64,000 nucleotides of DNA from Pyruvatibacter sp. HU-CL02332 (GTDB taxonomy: Bacteria > Pseudomonadota > Alphaproteobacteria > CGMCC-115125): contig NZ_BAABWK010000002.1 of assembly GCF_040362765.1 (NCBI RefSeq), positions 310,001 through 374,000 on the forward strand, in the 5' to 3' direction. The notes beneath the pieces were generated by a model that saw nothing but the letters and a program-made list of their open reading frames with translations, ran no database searches and was not told the DNA's origin. The position numbers and the translations under genes were made by a program. Position 1 is the stretch's first letter. Each line of letters starts with the position of its first letter. Shown in pieces: positions 52,624-62,693 of this stretch.

Positions 52624-54708
52624 ATGAACACTTCAAAGTTGGCAGCCGTGACAGGCTCACTGAAATCCGCTGGAAAAAGCGCCGGTGGTTTTTTCGGATT
52701 CATGAACAATCTCAAGATTTCAACGCGCGTCTTTGGCGGTTTCGGTATCGTCCTGGCGTTGCTCACTCTTGTTGGCGGGTTGTCCGTTTTTGCCCTTGGC
52801 GATGCGGAAGAGACCTTCACCGAATATCGCTCTCTGGCTCGCCAGGCGAACGCGGTAAGCATCGTGCAAGCGCACCTGCTGACCACTCGCATCAAGGCAA
52901 AAGACTTTATCATCACCAAGTCCGACAGCGCTGCTGACGCAGTCCATAAATATGTCGATCGCACCATTGCAGACATCGAACATGCGCTTGAGGTCGTTCA
53001 AGACCCAGACCGGCGTGAAATGCTGCTCAAAATGGAAGAAGAAATGGCTACCTACGAGGTCCATTTCGATCACGTCTTAGAACTGAACGCAAAGCGCAAT
53101 GAGCTGGTTACGACAGTGCTCGACAAGGCTGGACCTCGTGTCGAGTCAGAACTTTCGCAAATCATAGAAAGTGCTTACAGGGACGGAGACGCGGAAGCAG
53201 CGTTCCTGGCAGCCGATGTCCGGCGCAATCTGCTCATGGCTCGGCTCCATGCATCGAAGTATCTGGTGGACAACCGCGAAGAGTCCTACGAGCGCGTCAT
53301 GTCTGAGTTTTCTGCTCTGGCCACCAAGACGGATAGTCTTCTTGGCAGCCTTCAGAACCCGGAACGCCGTGCACTCGCAGAAGATGCTCTCCTGTATGTG
53401 GGTAAGTATCGCGCCTCCTTTGACGAAGTGCACACGACCATCGTGGAGCGCAATGAAGTCATCACAGGCAAACTGGATGTGATTGGCCCGAAAATCGCCG
53501 AGGCCATCGAAAGCTATGAAATGTCCATCCAGTCCGAGCAGGACACTCTTGGACCTCAGGCCGCTGCCAACATCCATGCATCGGTGATTGTTGACCTGGT
53601 CATTGCAGGGGCCAGCCTGGTCTTCGGCGCCATCATCGCTTGGATGATTGGCATGGGTATTTCTCGCCCGATCAACCGTATGACTGCGGTCATGAAAGAA
53701 CTTGCCAATGGCAACAAAACCATCGACGTACCGTCACGGGATCAAAAAGATGAAATCGGCGCCATGGCTCAGGCTGTTCAAGTCTTCAAGGAAAATGCAC
53801 TTGAAGTAGATCGTCTGAACGAAGAGCAGGCAGAGCGTGACCGCAAGGCAGAAGAAGAAAAGCGTCAGGCCATGATGTCTCTTGCTGACGACTTTGAATC
53901 TTCGGTCAAACAGGTCGTCACAAGCGTATCCAACGGCGCTTCGGACATCACGACTGCGGCTCAGCAACTCACAGCTGCTGCAGAGAGTGCCACGCAGAAG
54001 TCGACAGCCGTTGCTGATGCCTCAACTGAAGCATCTGGCAATGTGCAGACGGTCGCTGCTGCATCTGAAGAAATGTCCAGCTCTATTCAGGAGATTGCAC
54101 GTCAGGTTTCAGATTCAACACGCAGCACGGGTGAAGCCAAGGATGAAGTCGAACAGACCGACGCCGTGGTCCGAGACCTTGCTGACGCTGCCCAGAAAAT
54201 TGGCGAAGTTGTTACGCTGATTTCTGACATTGCCGAGCAGACAAACCTCCTGGCTCTCAATGCGACGATTGAGGCTGCACGGGCAGGGGAATCCGGCAAG
54301 GGCTTTGCGGTTGTTGCGTCCGAGGTCAAAAACCTTGCGCAGCAGACGGCCAAAGCAACTGGTGAAATTGCTCAGCAGATTGATGGCGTGCAGAGCACAA
54401 CTGATACCGCGGTGCAGGCCATTGGCCGGATCAAGGACACCATCATGAAGGTGGACGAGATCGCAAGTTCAATCTCGGCAGCTGTGGAAGAACAAACCGC
54501 AGCGGTGGCTGAAATTTCAAACAGCACGCAGCATGCCGCACGCGGCACGCAGCAGGTGAATGAAAACATCGGTGAAGTTCAGCGCACATCAGAGGAGACA
54601 GGCACCGCGGCCCGTCGTGCCCTTGATACGGCGACGGACCTTTCCGGCCAGTCAGAAGATCTTCGCCAGAAGGTCGAACAGTTCCTGGGCCGCGTGCGCG
54701 CTGCCTAG
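52624..54708 (+). CDS. Methyl-accepting chemotaxis protein, large helical sensor domain
   Basis: 694 residues. A basic N-terminus is followed by TM1 (about 37-58), a long all-helical periplasmic domain (about 60-310) of the size and pattern of helical bimodular (HBM) sensors, TM2 (about 316-342), HAMP (about 343-395, [21 protein letters not shown]), and the signalling coiled coil with hairpin tip [20 protein letters not shown] (533-552). [10 protein letters not shown] near the end is an adaptation-site region. HBM receptors sense organic acids such as TCA intermediates. No cheA, cheW or cheR gene is in the window, so this is an orphan receptor gene. Confidence 0.93.
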   Translation: MNTSKLAAVTGSLKSAGKSAGGFFGFMNNLKISTRVFGGFGIVLALLTLVGGLSVFALGDAEETFTEYRSLARQANAVSIVQAHLLTTRIKAKDFIITKSDSAADAVHKYVDRTIADIEHALEVVQDPDRREMLLKMEEEMATYEVHFDHVLELNAKRNELVTTVLDKAGPRVESELSQIIESAYRDGDAEAAFLAADVRRNLLMARLHASKYLVDNREESYERVMSEFSALATKTDSLLGSLQNPERRALAEDALLYVGKYRASFDEVHTTIVERNEVITGKLDVIGPKIAEAIESYEMSIQSEQDTLGPQAAANIHASVIVDLVIAGASLVFGAIIAWMIGMGISRPINRMTAVMKELANGNKTIDVPSRDQKDEIGAMAQAVQVFKENALEVDRLNEEQAERDRKAEEEKRQAMMSLADDFESSVKQVVTSVSNGASDITTAAQQLTAAAESATQKSTAVADASTEASGNVQTVAAASEEMSSSIQEIARQVSDSTRSTGEAKDEVEQTDAVVRDLADAAQKIGEVVTLISDIAEQTNLLALNATIEAARAGESGKGFAVVASEVKNLAQQTAKATGEIAQQIDGVQSTTDTAVQAIGRIKDTIMKVDEIASSISAAVEEQTAAVAEISNSTQHAARGTQQVNENIGEVQRTSEETGTAARRALDTATDLSGQSEDLRQKVEQFLGRVRAA

Positions 54709-54732
54709 GTCATAGTCAGACACAACAATTGG

Positions 54733-54765
54733 CGGGCGTCCGGTTTATTCCGGGCGCCCGTTTTT
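54733..54765 (+). terminator. Rho-independent terminator after the chemoreceptor gene
   Basis: GGGCGTCCGG, loop TTTATT, CCGGGCGCCC followed by GTTTTT, beginning 25 bases after the stop and 8 bases from the convergent ligase end. Confidence 0.88.
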
Positions 54766-54772
54766 GCTTATG

Positions 54773-56299
54773 CTACAGGCGTCGTGGCAGCTGTTTGCGC
54801 GCCAGTTTGCCATTGGCGGTGCGGGGCAATTCATCAAGGAAGCGGATTTCTCTTGGACGCTTATAGGGCGCCAGATTTTTTGCGGCATGGGCCAACAAGT
54901 CTGCAATCTCCGGTGTGGTTCCTTCGGGCTTCACGAATGCGGCAATCAGGTGGACGCCGGACGACACTTCCACTTCACGCACGGCCACCTCATGGACACC
55001 GTGGTGACTTAGAAGTGCCGCTTCTACTTCTGCCGGACTCACGCGGTAGCCCTGCGCATTCATCACGTCATCAGCCCGGCCTTCAAACCACACATAGCCA
55101 TCTTCATCCATGTGGGCGAGGTCGCCCCCACAAAACCAGTCGCCGCGCCAAACCTGCGCGTCTTCTTCAGGGCGCTTCCAATAGCCAAGCATGAGCGCAG
55201 GGTCCGTCCGGTGGACAGCCAGCAAGCCCGTCTCACCGGGTGGGAGAGGTGTCGCATCCACCGTTTCATCAGCTGGCAGAATGGCGACGCAGCGTCCCGG
55301 CTGGGGTCGTCCCGGCGATCCAGGTCGCGGGGGCGTGACAGGACCAGATGAGATGTAAGTGGAGCACTCACTCATGCCCAAAGCTTCAAAGAGCGGCAGG
55401 CCTGTCGTGTGAGCCCAATCTGCAGCTACCTGGTCAGGCAGAGGTTCACCGGCTGTGAGGCCATGGCGCAATGTTGGAATACCGTGGCTGATATCGCTGT
55501 CACGCAATAGCTGTCGATAGAGACTTGGCACAGCCGCAAACAACGTGCCTTTGTGAGCACGTATCAGGCGCGGCCAGACATTGATGTCCTTTGGACCGTT
55601 GTAGAGAACCGTCGCCGCACCATTGGCCCAGGGATCAGACAGACCAACGCCCAGGGTGTATGTCCAATTCACGGCCCCTGCATGCACCATCACATCATCC
55701 GACGTCAGGCCATACCAGCCGTCGACCATGGGCTTTCGGCCCCAGACGCTTCGATGCGCATGCAGCACCCCCTTTGGTGTGCCGCTGGTGCCTGACGTGT
55801 ACACCAGAAAGGCGGGATCATCCTTGTGCGTATCCGCATATCCAGCGCCAGGTGTCTGAGCCAGCTCTGCAATGTCCGGCGGCAGGAGCGAGGGCGTCTG
55901 GCCGTTCTCGATTGGCAGGTCTGGTGAAAGTGCGATCAGAACCGCACCTGAGTTTTCCAGAACGAAGGCTGCCTCGGATGCAGTCAGCTGCGCGGATGTC
56001 GGCACCGGCACAAAGCCCCCGGCAATCGCACCGAAGAACATCAATGCAGCTTCCGGCGTGTTGCCCATGCGTATGAGCAACCGGTCTCCCTTTGAGAGGC
56101 CCCGTGCCACAAGCCCGGCAGCGATACCCTGAACCGCGCGATCAATAGCGGCATAGCTCCAGCGGTCCGGCTGTCCCTCACCATGCTCAATCGTCAGCGC
56201 AATTCTGGCGGGATCGCGATGGGGGGCTGGGGCAAGACAGAAGGCCGCCATGTTGAATTCTTCAGGCGGCACGTCGCCCGTATAGTGGTGTTCGTTCAT
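54773..56299 (-). CDS. Acyl-CoA synthetase / benzoate-CoA ligase family AMP-forming enzyme
   Basis: 508 residues from the ATG at 56299. P-loop [20 protein letters not shown] (about 169-188), the adenylate site [48 protein letters not shown] and the C-terminal [14 protein letters not shown] with the catalytic Lys. The subgroup is near benzoate- and cyclohexanecarboxylate-CoA ligases. It activates an acid as acyl-AMP and then acyl-CoA. It is divergent from the CoA transferase gene across 168 bases, which suggests a common set of acyl-CoA reactions. Confidence 0.92.
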   Translation of the reverse strand: MNEHHYTGDVPPEEFNMAAFCLAPAPHRDPARIALTIEHGEGQPDRWSYAAIDRAVQGIAAGLVARGLSKGDRLLIRMGNTPEAALMFFGAIAGGFVPVPTSAQLTASEAAFVLENSGAVLIALSPDLPIENGQTPSLLPPDIAELAQTPGAGYADTHKDDPAFLVYTSGTSGTPKGVLHAHRSVWGRKPMVDGWYGLTSDDVMVHAGAVNWTYTLGVGLSDPWANGAATVLYNGPKDINVWPRLIRAHKGTLFAAVPSLYRQLLRDSDISHGIPTLRHGLTAGEPLPDQVAADWAHTTGLPLFEALGMSECSTYISSGPVTPPRPGSPGRPQPGRCVAILPADETVDATPLPPGETGLLAVHRTDPALMLGYWKRPEEDAQVWRGDWFCGGDLAHMDEDGYVWFEGRADDVMNAQGYRVSPAEVEAALLSHHGVHEVAVREVEVSSGVHLIAAFVKPEGTTPEIADLLAHAAKNLAPYKRPREIRFLDELPRTANGKLARKQLPRRL

Positions 56300-56467
56300 A
56301 GCGGCGGTATAGAGCGCGGGGCCGCAGCGCGCCAGTCTTGCCCCCGCGTCACCAGGTTTACGCAGGGTCACGCTAGGCCGCATATGAGCATTTGCTGGAC
56401 CCCTCCCAAGCGGCTAAAACCGAACGCAACAAAGCTATTTGCATCAACACAATCGGGAGAGATCGTC

Positions 56468-57598
56468 ATGGGTAAAGGACCGCTTTCAGGCGTCAAGGTT
56501 CTGGAGTTTGCAGGCATCGGCCCGGGACCGTTCTGCGCCATGCTGCTGTCAGACATGGGCGCGGAAGTCATTCGCATTGACCGCAAGGGATCTCGCGGCG
56601 GGTCCAAGTTTGACGTCACCGCGCGCGGTCGCAAATCCATTGCGCTGGACCTCAAGAACCCAGACGCCATTGAAACTGTTCTCAAGCTTGTTGAGCAGGC
56701 GGACATCCTGCAGGAAGGCTTCCGTCCCGGTGTGATGGAACGCCTTGGCCTTGGTCCGGATGTGGTTCTCGGCCGCAACCCCAAAATCGTCTATGGCCGC
56801 ATGACCGGCTGGGGTCAGGAAGGCCCGCTGGCACACGCTGCCGGCCATGACATCAACTACATTTCTCTCACCGGCGCGCTTCATGCCATCGGTCCCAAGG
56901 AAGGCAAGCCCGTTCCGCCCCTCAACCTTGTGGGTGATTTTGGCGGCGGTGCGCTTTACCTCGCCATGGGCATGCTCGCGGCTTTGCACAGTGCCAGTGC
57001 CACCGGCAAGGGCCAGGTCGTCGACACGGCCATGACCGATGGGGCCACGTCGCTTATGTCCATGTTCTTCGGCTTCATGGCGTCCGGCATGTGGGAAGAC
57101 GACCGCTATCGCAACATGCTGGATGGCGGTGCGCATTTCTATGACACCTATGAATGCTCGGACGGCAAGTTCGTCTCGCTGGGCTCCATTGAGCCGCAGT
57201 TCTACGCCTTGCTGCGCGAGAAGGCTGGCCTCAACGACCCGGCCTTCGATGCCCAGATGGACAAGGGTCAGTGGCCGGACCTCAAGGAAAAGCTCGCGAC
57301 CGTCATGAAGTCCAAGACCCGCGACGAATGGTGCGAGATCATGGAAGGCACGGACATCTGCTTTGCGCCGGTCCTGTCCATTGGTGAGACGATCAATCAC
57401 CCCCACAACGCGGCACGCAAAACCGTTGTTGAGATTGATGGTGTTGCACAGCCCAACGTGGCGCCACGCTTCTTTGGCACACCGTCAGAAATTCAGGGCC
57501 CACCCCCAGAAGCTGGCGGCAACACCGACGAAGTCCTGGCGGCGTGGGGCTTTTCATCAGACGACATTGCGGGCCTGAAAACCAAAGAAGCGATTTAG
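56468..57598 (+). CDS. CaiB/BaiF family CoA transferase (alpha-methylacyl-CoA racemase-like)
   Basis: 376 residues from the ATG at 56468 (GGGAGAG upstream); the track-length reading from 56183 runs through the promoter. [33 protein letters not shown] is the classic N-terminal motif. The conserved Asp in [18 protein letters not shown], the pattern [13 protein letters not shown], and [18 protein letters not shown] favour alpha-methylacyl-CoA racemase, which epimerises 2-methyl-branched acyl-CoAs in isoprenoid and bile-acid type side-chain degradation. A transferase is the alternative. It leads a four-gene rightward run. Confidence 0.93.
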   Translation: MGKGPLSGVKVLEFAGIGPGPFCAMLLSDMGAEVIRIDRKGSRGGSKFDVTARGRKSIALDLKNPDAIETVLKLVEQADILQEGFRPGVMERLGLGPDVVLGRNPKIVYGRMTGWGQEGPLAHAAGHDINYISLTGALHAIGPKEGKPVPPLNLVGDFGGGALYLAMGMLAALHSASATGKGQVVDTAMTDGATSLMSMFFGFMASGMWEDDRYRNMLDGGAHFYDTYECSDGKFVSLGSIEPQFYALLREKAGLNDPAFDAQMDKGQWPDLKEKLATVMKSKTRDEWCEIMEGTDICFAPVLSIGETINHPHNAARKTVVEIDGVAQPNVAPRFFGTPSEIQGPPPEAGGNTDEVLAAWGFSSDDIAGLKTKEAI

Positions 57599-57631
57599 GT
57601 CCCTTATCTATCCTAGTTTGGAGTAAGCGGC

Positions 57632-58369
57632 ATGAGTGCATTGCCGGGCACAACGGGCCGGCGGCGCATCTATTTGATGCGTCATGGCCACGTGAACTAT
57701 TTTTCTCGCCAGGTGCGGGAGACCGGCGACACCTCACTGGTGCCGCTTACCGAACTGGGGCAGGCCCAAGCCAAGGCGGCCGGTCAGGCGTTGGCCCATG
57801 TGACGTTCGACCGCGCGATCTGCTCTGGCTATCCGCGCACGGAACAAACAGCAAAGCTCGCGCTTGAACAGCTGGACACGACTGCGCCGGAGCTTGAATA
57901 CGACCGGCGTCTTGTTGAAATCCACGGCGGTGGTTTTGGGCCGGTCATGGAGCAGGATGACATTGCGTCCGTCATGACCTTCACATTTGATCAGGCCGCC
58001 GAACCTGACGCGAAGATGGGGCCTGCGGGTGAAGTCTTCGGTGACGCAATGGACCGCGCTGTCGAGGGCATCAATGATCTCCTCAACTCACCCAACTGGC
58101 ACACAGCGTTGGTGGTTGCCCATGAAGGCATCAACCGTCTGCTGCTTGGTTGGTGCACCGGCAATGGCCTGAAAGCCATTCAGGCGTTTGAACAGGACCC
58201 TGCCTGTATCAACATCATTGATATGGACCTGGTGCCCAAGGAGACAGGTGAGGGGACCGAGATCGTCCGCAAGATCATCAAGGCCGTGAACGTGACGCCT
58301 TACAACTACGTGAAGCACGGCATGAACATGACGAGCCTCGAGGCCATTTTTGCCCGTGATCCGGCCTAG
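57632..58369 (+). CDS. Histidine phosphatase (phosphoglycerate mutase-like) family protein
   Basis: 245 residues. RRIYLMRHGHVNYF contains the phospho-acceptor RHG motif; GYPRTEQTAKLAL and VVAHEGINRLLLGW give the second Arg and His. These enzymes remove phosphate from small molecules or proteins, and the specificity is open. It follows the racemase-like gene after 33 bases and precedes the DUF4174 gene by 28, so they may be co-transcribed. One could imagine a role with acyl-phosphate intermediates, but nothing in the sequence shows it. Confidence 0.9.
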   Translation: MSALPGTTGRRRIYLMRHGHVNYFSRQVRETGDTSLVPLTELGQAQAKAAGQALAHVTFDRAICSGYPRTEQTAKLALEQLDTTAPELEYDRRLVEIHGGGFGPVMEQDDIASVMTFTFDQAAEPDAKMGPAGEVFGDAMDRAVEGINDLLNSPNWHTALVVAHEGINRLLLGWCTGNGLKAIQAFEQDPACINIIDMDLVPKETGEGTEIVRKIIKAVNVTPYNYVKHGMNMTSLEAIFARDPA

Positions 58370-58397
58370 GCCACTTGGCACGCAGGCCCATGCCCCT

Positions 58398-58928
58398 ATG
58401 TCTTGGGATATGACCTGGAAAACATGCCTTGTAACCACACTGGCCGCAGCAACGGCTTCGCTCTGCGTGACACCAACCTTTGCCCAGATCGATCGATTAG
58501 AAAGGACCTACCGTCCCATCATCATCGTGGCGGAGGCCAGCAACGACCCAGTGCTCGACGACATTCGCATTGTGCTGCGGCAGTCACGCGACGCGCTGGC
58601 GGATCGTGACGTCATGGTGATCACTGTGGTCGGCGATGATGTAACCGCCTGGGACCCCGCGCTTGATGAGGCGCCGGGCCACTCTTTCGACGCCACCCGC
58701 CTGCGCACGTCATATGGCCAGGCTGGAGCTCCGATCTCCATTACGCTTGTCGGCAAGGACGGTGGCATCAAGGATCGGGGCACTGTGCCCAGCGACATCC
58801 AGGACATGGTGGACCTGATTGACACAATGCCTATGCGGCAACGCGAGATCGAAGACCGCGAGCGTGAAATAGAGCGTCGTGAGGAAATCGAAAACCGCAT
58901 GTGGGGCGGCGAGACTTTCGGCAGATAG
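58398..58928 (+). CDS. DUF4174-like secreted protein
   Basis: 176 residues from ATG 58398 (ATG 58410 is equally possible; no strong ribosome site). A signal peptide ends near TPTFA-QIDRL (about residue 29). The mature part has a thioredoxin-like alternation (PIIIVAEASNDPVLDDIRIVLRQSRDALADRDVMVITVV and ITLVGKDGGIKDRG) with no CxxC, as in DUF4174. The last 30 residues are a charged Glu/Arg coiled coil (REIEDREREIERREEIENR). Function unknown; it is the third gene of the racemase-led run. Confidence 0.72.
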   Translation: MSWDMTWKTCLVTTLAAATASLCVTPTFAQIDRLERTYRPIIIVAEASNDPVLDDIRIVLRQSRDALADRDVMVITVVGDDVTAWDPALDEAPGHSFDATRLRTSYGQAGAPISITLVGKDGGIKDRGTVPSDIQDMVDLIDTMPMRQREIEDREREIERREEIENRMWGGETFGR

Positions 58929-59001
58929 ACCATATGCCGGTGGGATTTTCACATCGCAGACAACGCGCTAGGCTCTGCCCAAACATATTGGGAGAAACGC
59001 C

Positions 59002-59589
59002 ATGAAAGAGCTGCTTGGAACCGTCGATCACATCGATGAAATCAAGACCGCCGCACCGAAAATTGCAGGCATCCACCACTCCGCTTTTCGCTGCCGTGAC
59101 GCAGGGGAAACGCGGAAATTCTATGTCGATATCCTGGGGCTGGAAGACGGTGCCGCGCTGGCCTTCGACAAGGATCCGGCAGGTAATGACCGGCCCTACA
59201 TGCACCTGTTTTTCAAGATGGGCGACGGGAACTTTCTGGCGTTTTTTGATGAGCCCAACTCGGTGAAGGAAGATCTTTTCACCATGAAGGACGGCATTGA
59301 GGATTATCACTTCGCCTTTGAAGTGGCCTCGATGGACGAACAGGCGCAGTTCAAGACGCGGCTTGAAGAAGCAAAGGTCCCCGTTTTTGGACCAATCGAT
59401 CATGAGTTCTGCCACTCGATCTATTTCTTTGACCCCAACGGTCTGGCGCTCGAAATCACGGTTCGCGACGCGTGCCACGACAAGTACATGGCGGAAGAGG
59501 GTGCAGAAGCGCGCGCAGCCATTGCCAAGTGGACGGCGAAGACCGAGGCCATGAAGCAGGCAAAGCTGACACCTGCAGCAGCGGAATAG
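59002..59589 (+). CDS. VOC (glyoxalase/dioxygenase fold) family protein
   Basis: 195 residues behind GGGAGAA. AGIHHSAFRCRDAGETRKFYVDILGLE starts the beta-alpha-beta repeat with a metal His; HFAFEVASMDEQAQFKTRLEEA and FFDPNGLALEITVRD give the second His and the Glu. The fold covers glyoxalases, extradiol dioxygenases and epimerases. The subgroup is close to biphenyl-diol-type and methylmalonyl-CoA epimerase-like proteins; not resolved. It is last in the rightward run and ends at a bidirectional terminator. Confidence 0.88.
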   Translation: MKELLGTVDHIDEIKTAAPKIAGIHHSAFRCRDAGETRKFYVDILGLEDGAALAFDKDPAGNDRPYMHLFFKMGDGNFLAFFDEPNSVKEDLFTMKDGIEDYHFAFEVASMDEQAQFKTRLEEAKVPVFGPIDHEFCHSIYFFDPNGLALEITVRDACHDKYMAEEGAEARAAIAKWTAKTEAMKQAKLTPAAAE

Positions 59590-59615
59590 CTGGCGACACA
59601 GGTACCCGTTCAAAG

Positions 59616-59654
59616 AAAAGGCCCCTTCAGCATTGGTTGCTGAAGGGGCCTTTT
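59616..59654. terminator. Bidirectional rho-independent terminator
   Basis: AAAAGGCCCCTTCAGCA, a five-base loop, TGCTGAAGGGGCCTTTT: a perfect 17-base stem between the convergent VOC and substrate-binding protein genes. Confidence 0.96.
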
Positions 59655-59675
59655 GCTTGTGCGCTTGGCGCCGGT

Positions 59676-61508
59676 CTAATTTGTACCTGCGGCCCACCAG
59701 GTATCAAAGCGAACAAAGTTAGGCTGCACCTGCGGGTGATCGAGATTGTTCCAGCGCGCCACCCACTGGTCGGGCGCGTGATAGAGAGGGATCACGTAGT
59801 GACCGGACAGCAGGACCCGGTCCAATGCCCGCACTGCAGTCACGAAATCCTCGCGCTCGCGAGCCTCAAGCATTGCTGCGATCATCGCATCCACAGCCTC
59901 TGATTTTACGCCCATATAGTTGCGCGTGCCGTCCGTGTCCGCACTGTCGCCGCCCCAATAGAATGATTGTTCGTTGCCCGGGCTCAGGGACGCGGACCAG
60001 AAGTTGAAAATCATGTCGTAGTCATAGGTCTGACGGCGCTGCTGATACTGACTTGAATCCACGTTGCGGATTTTTGCATCGATGCCCAGTCGTTCCAGAT
60101 TGCGAGCAAAGGTCAGCGCGAGGCGTTCGTCTTCCGGACTTGCGACCAATATCTCAAATGCGAATTGCGCGCCCGATGCATCGACCAGCTTGGCATCCTG
60201 AACGGTGTAGCCAGCTTCTTTGAGAAGTGCGAGCGCATCACGCATCTGAGACCGGTTGCGTCCTGACCCATCCGTTCGTGGTGCCACATATCCCGACGCC
60301 ATGATTTCCGGTGTCACCGCATCAAGGAAGGGTGCAAGCAGGGCCTTTTCAGCCGGGCTGGCTGGACGCCCCGCCGATGACAATTCAGAATTGTCATAGA
60401 AGCTCTGGGTCCGCGTGTAGAGTCCGTAGAAGAGGTTCTTGTTGATCCACTCAAAGTCAAACATCATGCCCAGCGCCTTGCGGACCTTGATATCCGTGAA
60501 GACATCGCGGCGCGTGTTGAACACCAACGCACGCATGCCTGACGGTGTGCTCTTCTTGAGCTGCTCGCGGATGATGCGGCCATCCTTGACCGGCGGCACG
60601 TCATAGCCGGTGGACCAGCGCGTGGGATCATCCTCGATGCGCAAAGTGTATTCGCCGGACTTGAAAGCCTCGAAGGAGGCGTTCGCATCCCGAAAGTAAT
60701 CGTAGCGAATGCGATCAAAATTATTGTGGCCGCGTGCGGCGGCAACGTCCTTGCCCCAATAGTCAGGGTTGCGCACAAAGGTGATGCTGCTTCCTGGATC
60801 GACATTGCCGATCGTGTACGGCCCGGACCCGATCATTGGCGTGAGACCTGTGCGCGTAAAGTCCTGCCCCTCATACACATGCTTGGGCAGGATCGGCATA
60901 AGCCCCATGATCAGGGGCATTTCCCGATCGCCTTCTTCGGTGAAGGTGAGGCGTACCGTCCGGTCGCCGGTCTTCTCCATTGAGGCGACTTTGCCGTAGT
61001 AGAACTTGTGGTTTGGACGCCCCTGGTCACGCAGCGTTTCGACGGTGAAAATGACGTCATCCACCGTCACCGGCTGTCCATCAGAAAAGCGCGCTTCCGG
61101 ACGCAGGGTGAACTCAACCCAGCTACGGTCATCCGGCGTTGTGATGGTTTCAGCGATCAATCCGTAAAGCGAAAACGGTTCGTCATAGGCGCGGCCCATG
61201 AGGCTCTCAAAGACATGCCACCGGATACCGGCTGCGGACGACCCGCGGATGATCATCGGGTTAAGGCTATCAAACCCACCAATTGCAGCCAGCTTGATCT
61301 CACCTTCCTTTGGCGCCCGGTCATTCACATAATCATACCGGGTAAAATCAGCCGGGTATTTCGGGGAACCATGCATGGCAATGCCGTGCTGCGGCGTCTG
61401 AGCCTGAGCACCGGCAGTAACCGCAAGGCTCCCGGCAAGGAAAGTCAGAAGTGTGAGAAGCATCCGCCGCATGACCATAAAAGCGCCCATCTTTGTTTTC
61501 ATTTTCAT
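59676..61508 (-). CDS. ABC transporter substrate-binding protein, family 5 (YejA/microcin C type)
   Basis: 610 residues from the ATG at 61508 (alternatives at 61490 and 61472). A signal peptide MRRMLLTLLTFLAGSLAVTAG is cleaved near GAQA-QTP. The mature start HGIAMHGSPKYPADFTRYDYVNDRAPKEGEIKLAAIGGFDSLNPM is typical of YejA-like binding proteins, as are RFSDGQPVTVDDVIFTVETL and NPDYWGKDV. It binds oligopeptides or microcin-C-like compounds in the periplasm. The yejBEF permease and ATPase genes are not adjacent, so the gene is an orphan in this window. Confidence 0.92.
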   Translation of the reverse strand: MKMKTKMGAFMVMRRMLLTLLTFLAGSLAVTAGAQAQTPQHGIAMHGSPKYPADFTRYDYVNDRAPKEGEIKLAAIGGFDSLNPMIIRGSSAAGIRWHVFESLMGRAYDEPFSLYGLIAETITTPDDRSWVEFTLRPEARFSDGQPVTVDDVIFTVETLRDQGRPNHKFYYGKVASMEKTGDRTVRLTFTEEGDREMPLIMGLMPILPKHVYEGQDFTRTGLTPMIGSGPYTIGNVDPGSSITFVRNPDYWGKDVAAARGHNNFDRIRYDYFRDANASFEAFKSGEYTLRIEDDPTRWSTGYDVPPVKDGRIIREQLKKSTPSGMRALVFNTRRDVFTDIKVRKALGMMFDFEWINKNLFYGLYTRTQSFYDNSELSSAGRPASPAEKALLAPFLDAVTPEIMASGYVAPRTDGSGRNRSQMRDALALLKEAGYTVQDAKLVDASGAQFAFEILVASPEDERLALTFARNLERLGIDAKIRNVDSSQYQQRRQTYDYDMIFNFWSASLSPGNEQSFYWGGDSADTDGTRNYMGVKSEAVDAMIAAMLEAREREDFVTAVRALDRVLLSGHYVIPLYHAPDQWVARWNNLDHPQVQPNFVRFDTWWAAGTN

Positions 61509-61817
61509 CCCGCTGGTTTGGTAGCGAGTCGCATACATTCGAAGATTGGCCCGTAACCCGGACATTCAGCAATATCGCAATCGGCAATACTGGGTTTGTT
61601 CATCTAAACGCAGGCATGCTGAGTTTTGATGACAGGCCAACAGGGCCGAATTTAGGCAGTTTCAATCACCAGACTGCGCCTCCAGCGGTGCGGTCATTAT
61701 GCTTAACAGCGGTTGATCTGCTGGTTGATTTGACAGGACAGAGCATGCCGCGTTAGCGGTGGTGCGCAATCGAAGCCCGGCCAAGGCCGGGAACGCACAG
61801 AATACAGGAACACAGAC
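61509..61817. other. Intergenic stretch between divergent genes
   Basis: 309 bases with no gene seen. It holds the leaders of the binding-protein gene (leftwards) and of the IalB gene (rightwards). A perfect small hairpin, CCCGGCC-AA-GGCCGGG, lies at 61776-61791, 26 bases before the IalB start and overlapping its leader. AGGAA at about 61806 is the IalB ribosome site. Confidence 0.6.
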
Positions 61818-62423
61818 ATGATCCGCCACACGATCCGCCGTTCAATCCGCAGCTTCATGAACCCTCAGAAACTGGGTGTCGCTGCAGGTGCTGCTTTGAT
61901 TGCTCTTGCCGGGTTTGGCAGTGCACACGCACAACAGGCGGACGGCGCCAAGGTTGAACCTTCCATTGTGGAACAGCATGGCATGTGGGTGTTTGAGTGC
62001 ACGCCCTCAGAGGGCAAGGAATTCTGCTCGATGCAGCAGGTTCTTTCCAATGCGGACACCAAGGAAGTGCTTCTGCATGTGACGATTGCCTATCACCCGC
62101 GTACGGCTGACCTACTGATGGTATCGCGCACACCGCTTGGTGTTGAGCTGCCGCTTGGCGTTGGACTGCAGGTAGATGAAGGCCAGCAGATGGCAGCGCC
62201 ATACACCAACTGCACAACGGCTGGCTGCCGGGCCACAGCTCCCTTGAGCGCGGATCTTGTGAACACGCTCAAGAACGGCAACACCATGAAAATCTCATTC
62301 GGCTATCGCGGTCAGCGCATTGATGCGCCTGTATCGCTGACGGGTTTCACCGCAGCATATGACGCGATCTCAGCCCGCAAGCCTGTTGCAACGCAGCCGT
62401 CGCTGGCAGCACCTGCGCAGTAA
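61818..62423 (+). CDS. Invasion-associated locus B (IalB) family protein
   Basis: 201 residues. The signal peptide (hydrophobic LGVAAGAALIALAGFGSAHA) is cleaved near residue 38. The mature domain starts EPSIVEQHGMWVFECTPSEGKEFCSMQQVLSN; the Cys pair in C-x9-C and the later YTNCTTAGCRA are the conserved IalB disulphide pattern. The family is periplasmic or outer-membrane and was named for Bartonella erythrocyte invasion, but is common in free-living Alphaproteobacteria with unknown role. The C-terminal tail is Ala/Pro-rich. Confidence 0.92.
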   Translation: MIRHTIRRSIRSFMNPQKLGVAAGAALIALAGFGSAHAQQADGAKVEPSIVEQHGMWVFECTPSEGKEFCSMQQVLSNADTKEVLLHVTIAYHPRTADLLMVSRTPLGVELPLGVGLQVDEGQQMAAPYTNCTTAGCRATAPLSADLVNTLKNGNTMKISFGYRGQRIDAPVSLTGFTAAYDAISARKPVATQPSLAAPAQ

Positions 62424-62453
62424 CGCGCAGGCGGCCAGCCGGGGATACGTCGC

Positions 62454-62582
62454 TTAGTCTGCTGCGGAACCGAACGGGTCCGAGCGATCTGCTGCAACCA
62501 TTGAGCAGACGAAAAGCGTCACTGCAAAAGACAGCATGCCGACGCCGACCATGGCGAGATAGGCAATGTTTCCGGTATCCAT
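62454..62582 (-). CDS. 42-residue single-pass membrane peptide, unknown function
   Basis: The frame reads MDTGNIAYLAMVGVGMLSF and continues AVTLFVCSMVAADRSDPFGSAAD, then TAA. GGGAG nine bases before the ATG is a good ribosome site. One membrane helix (about residues 7-28) is followed by a short polar tail. It is too short for usual gene finders. It is convergent with ialB (30-base gap) and lies 111 bases downstream of the acyltransferase gene. No family recognised; its size is like that of accessory subunits of membrane complexes. Confidence 0.62.
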   Translation of the reverse strand: MDTGNIAYLAMVGVGMLSFAVTLFVCSMVAADRSDPFGSAAD

Positions 62583-62693
62583 AATGTGAACTCCCATTGA
62601 GCGAAGGCCGAATGTGCCTGCGCATCTTCAACACACCCAAAGGCTATGGGCGGGGGGCCGGGAGTCGCTTTGATCTGGATCAGCCCATGAGGC

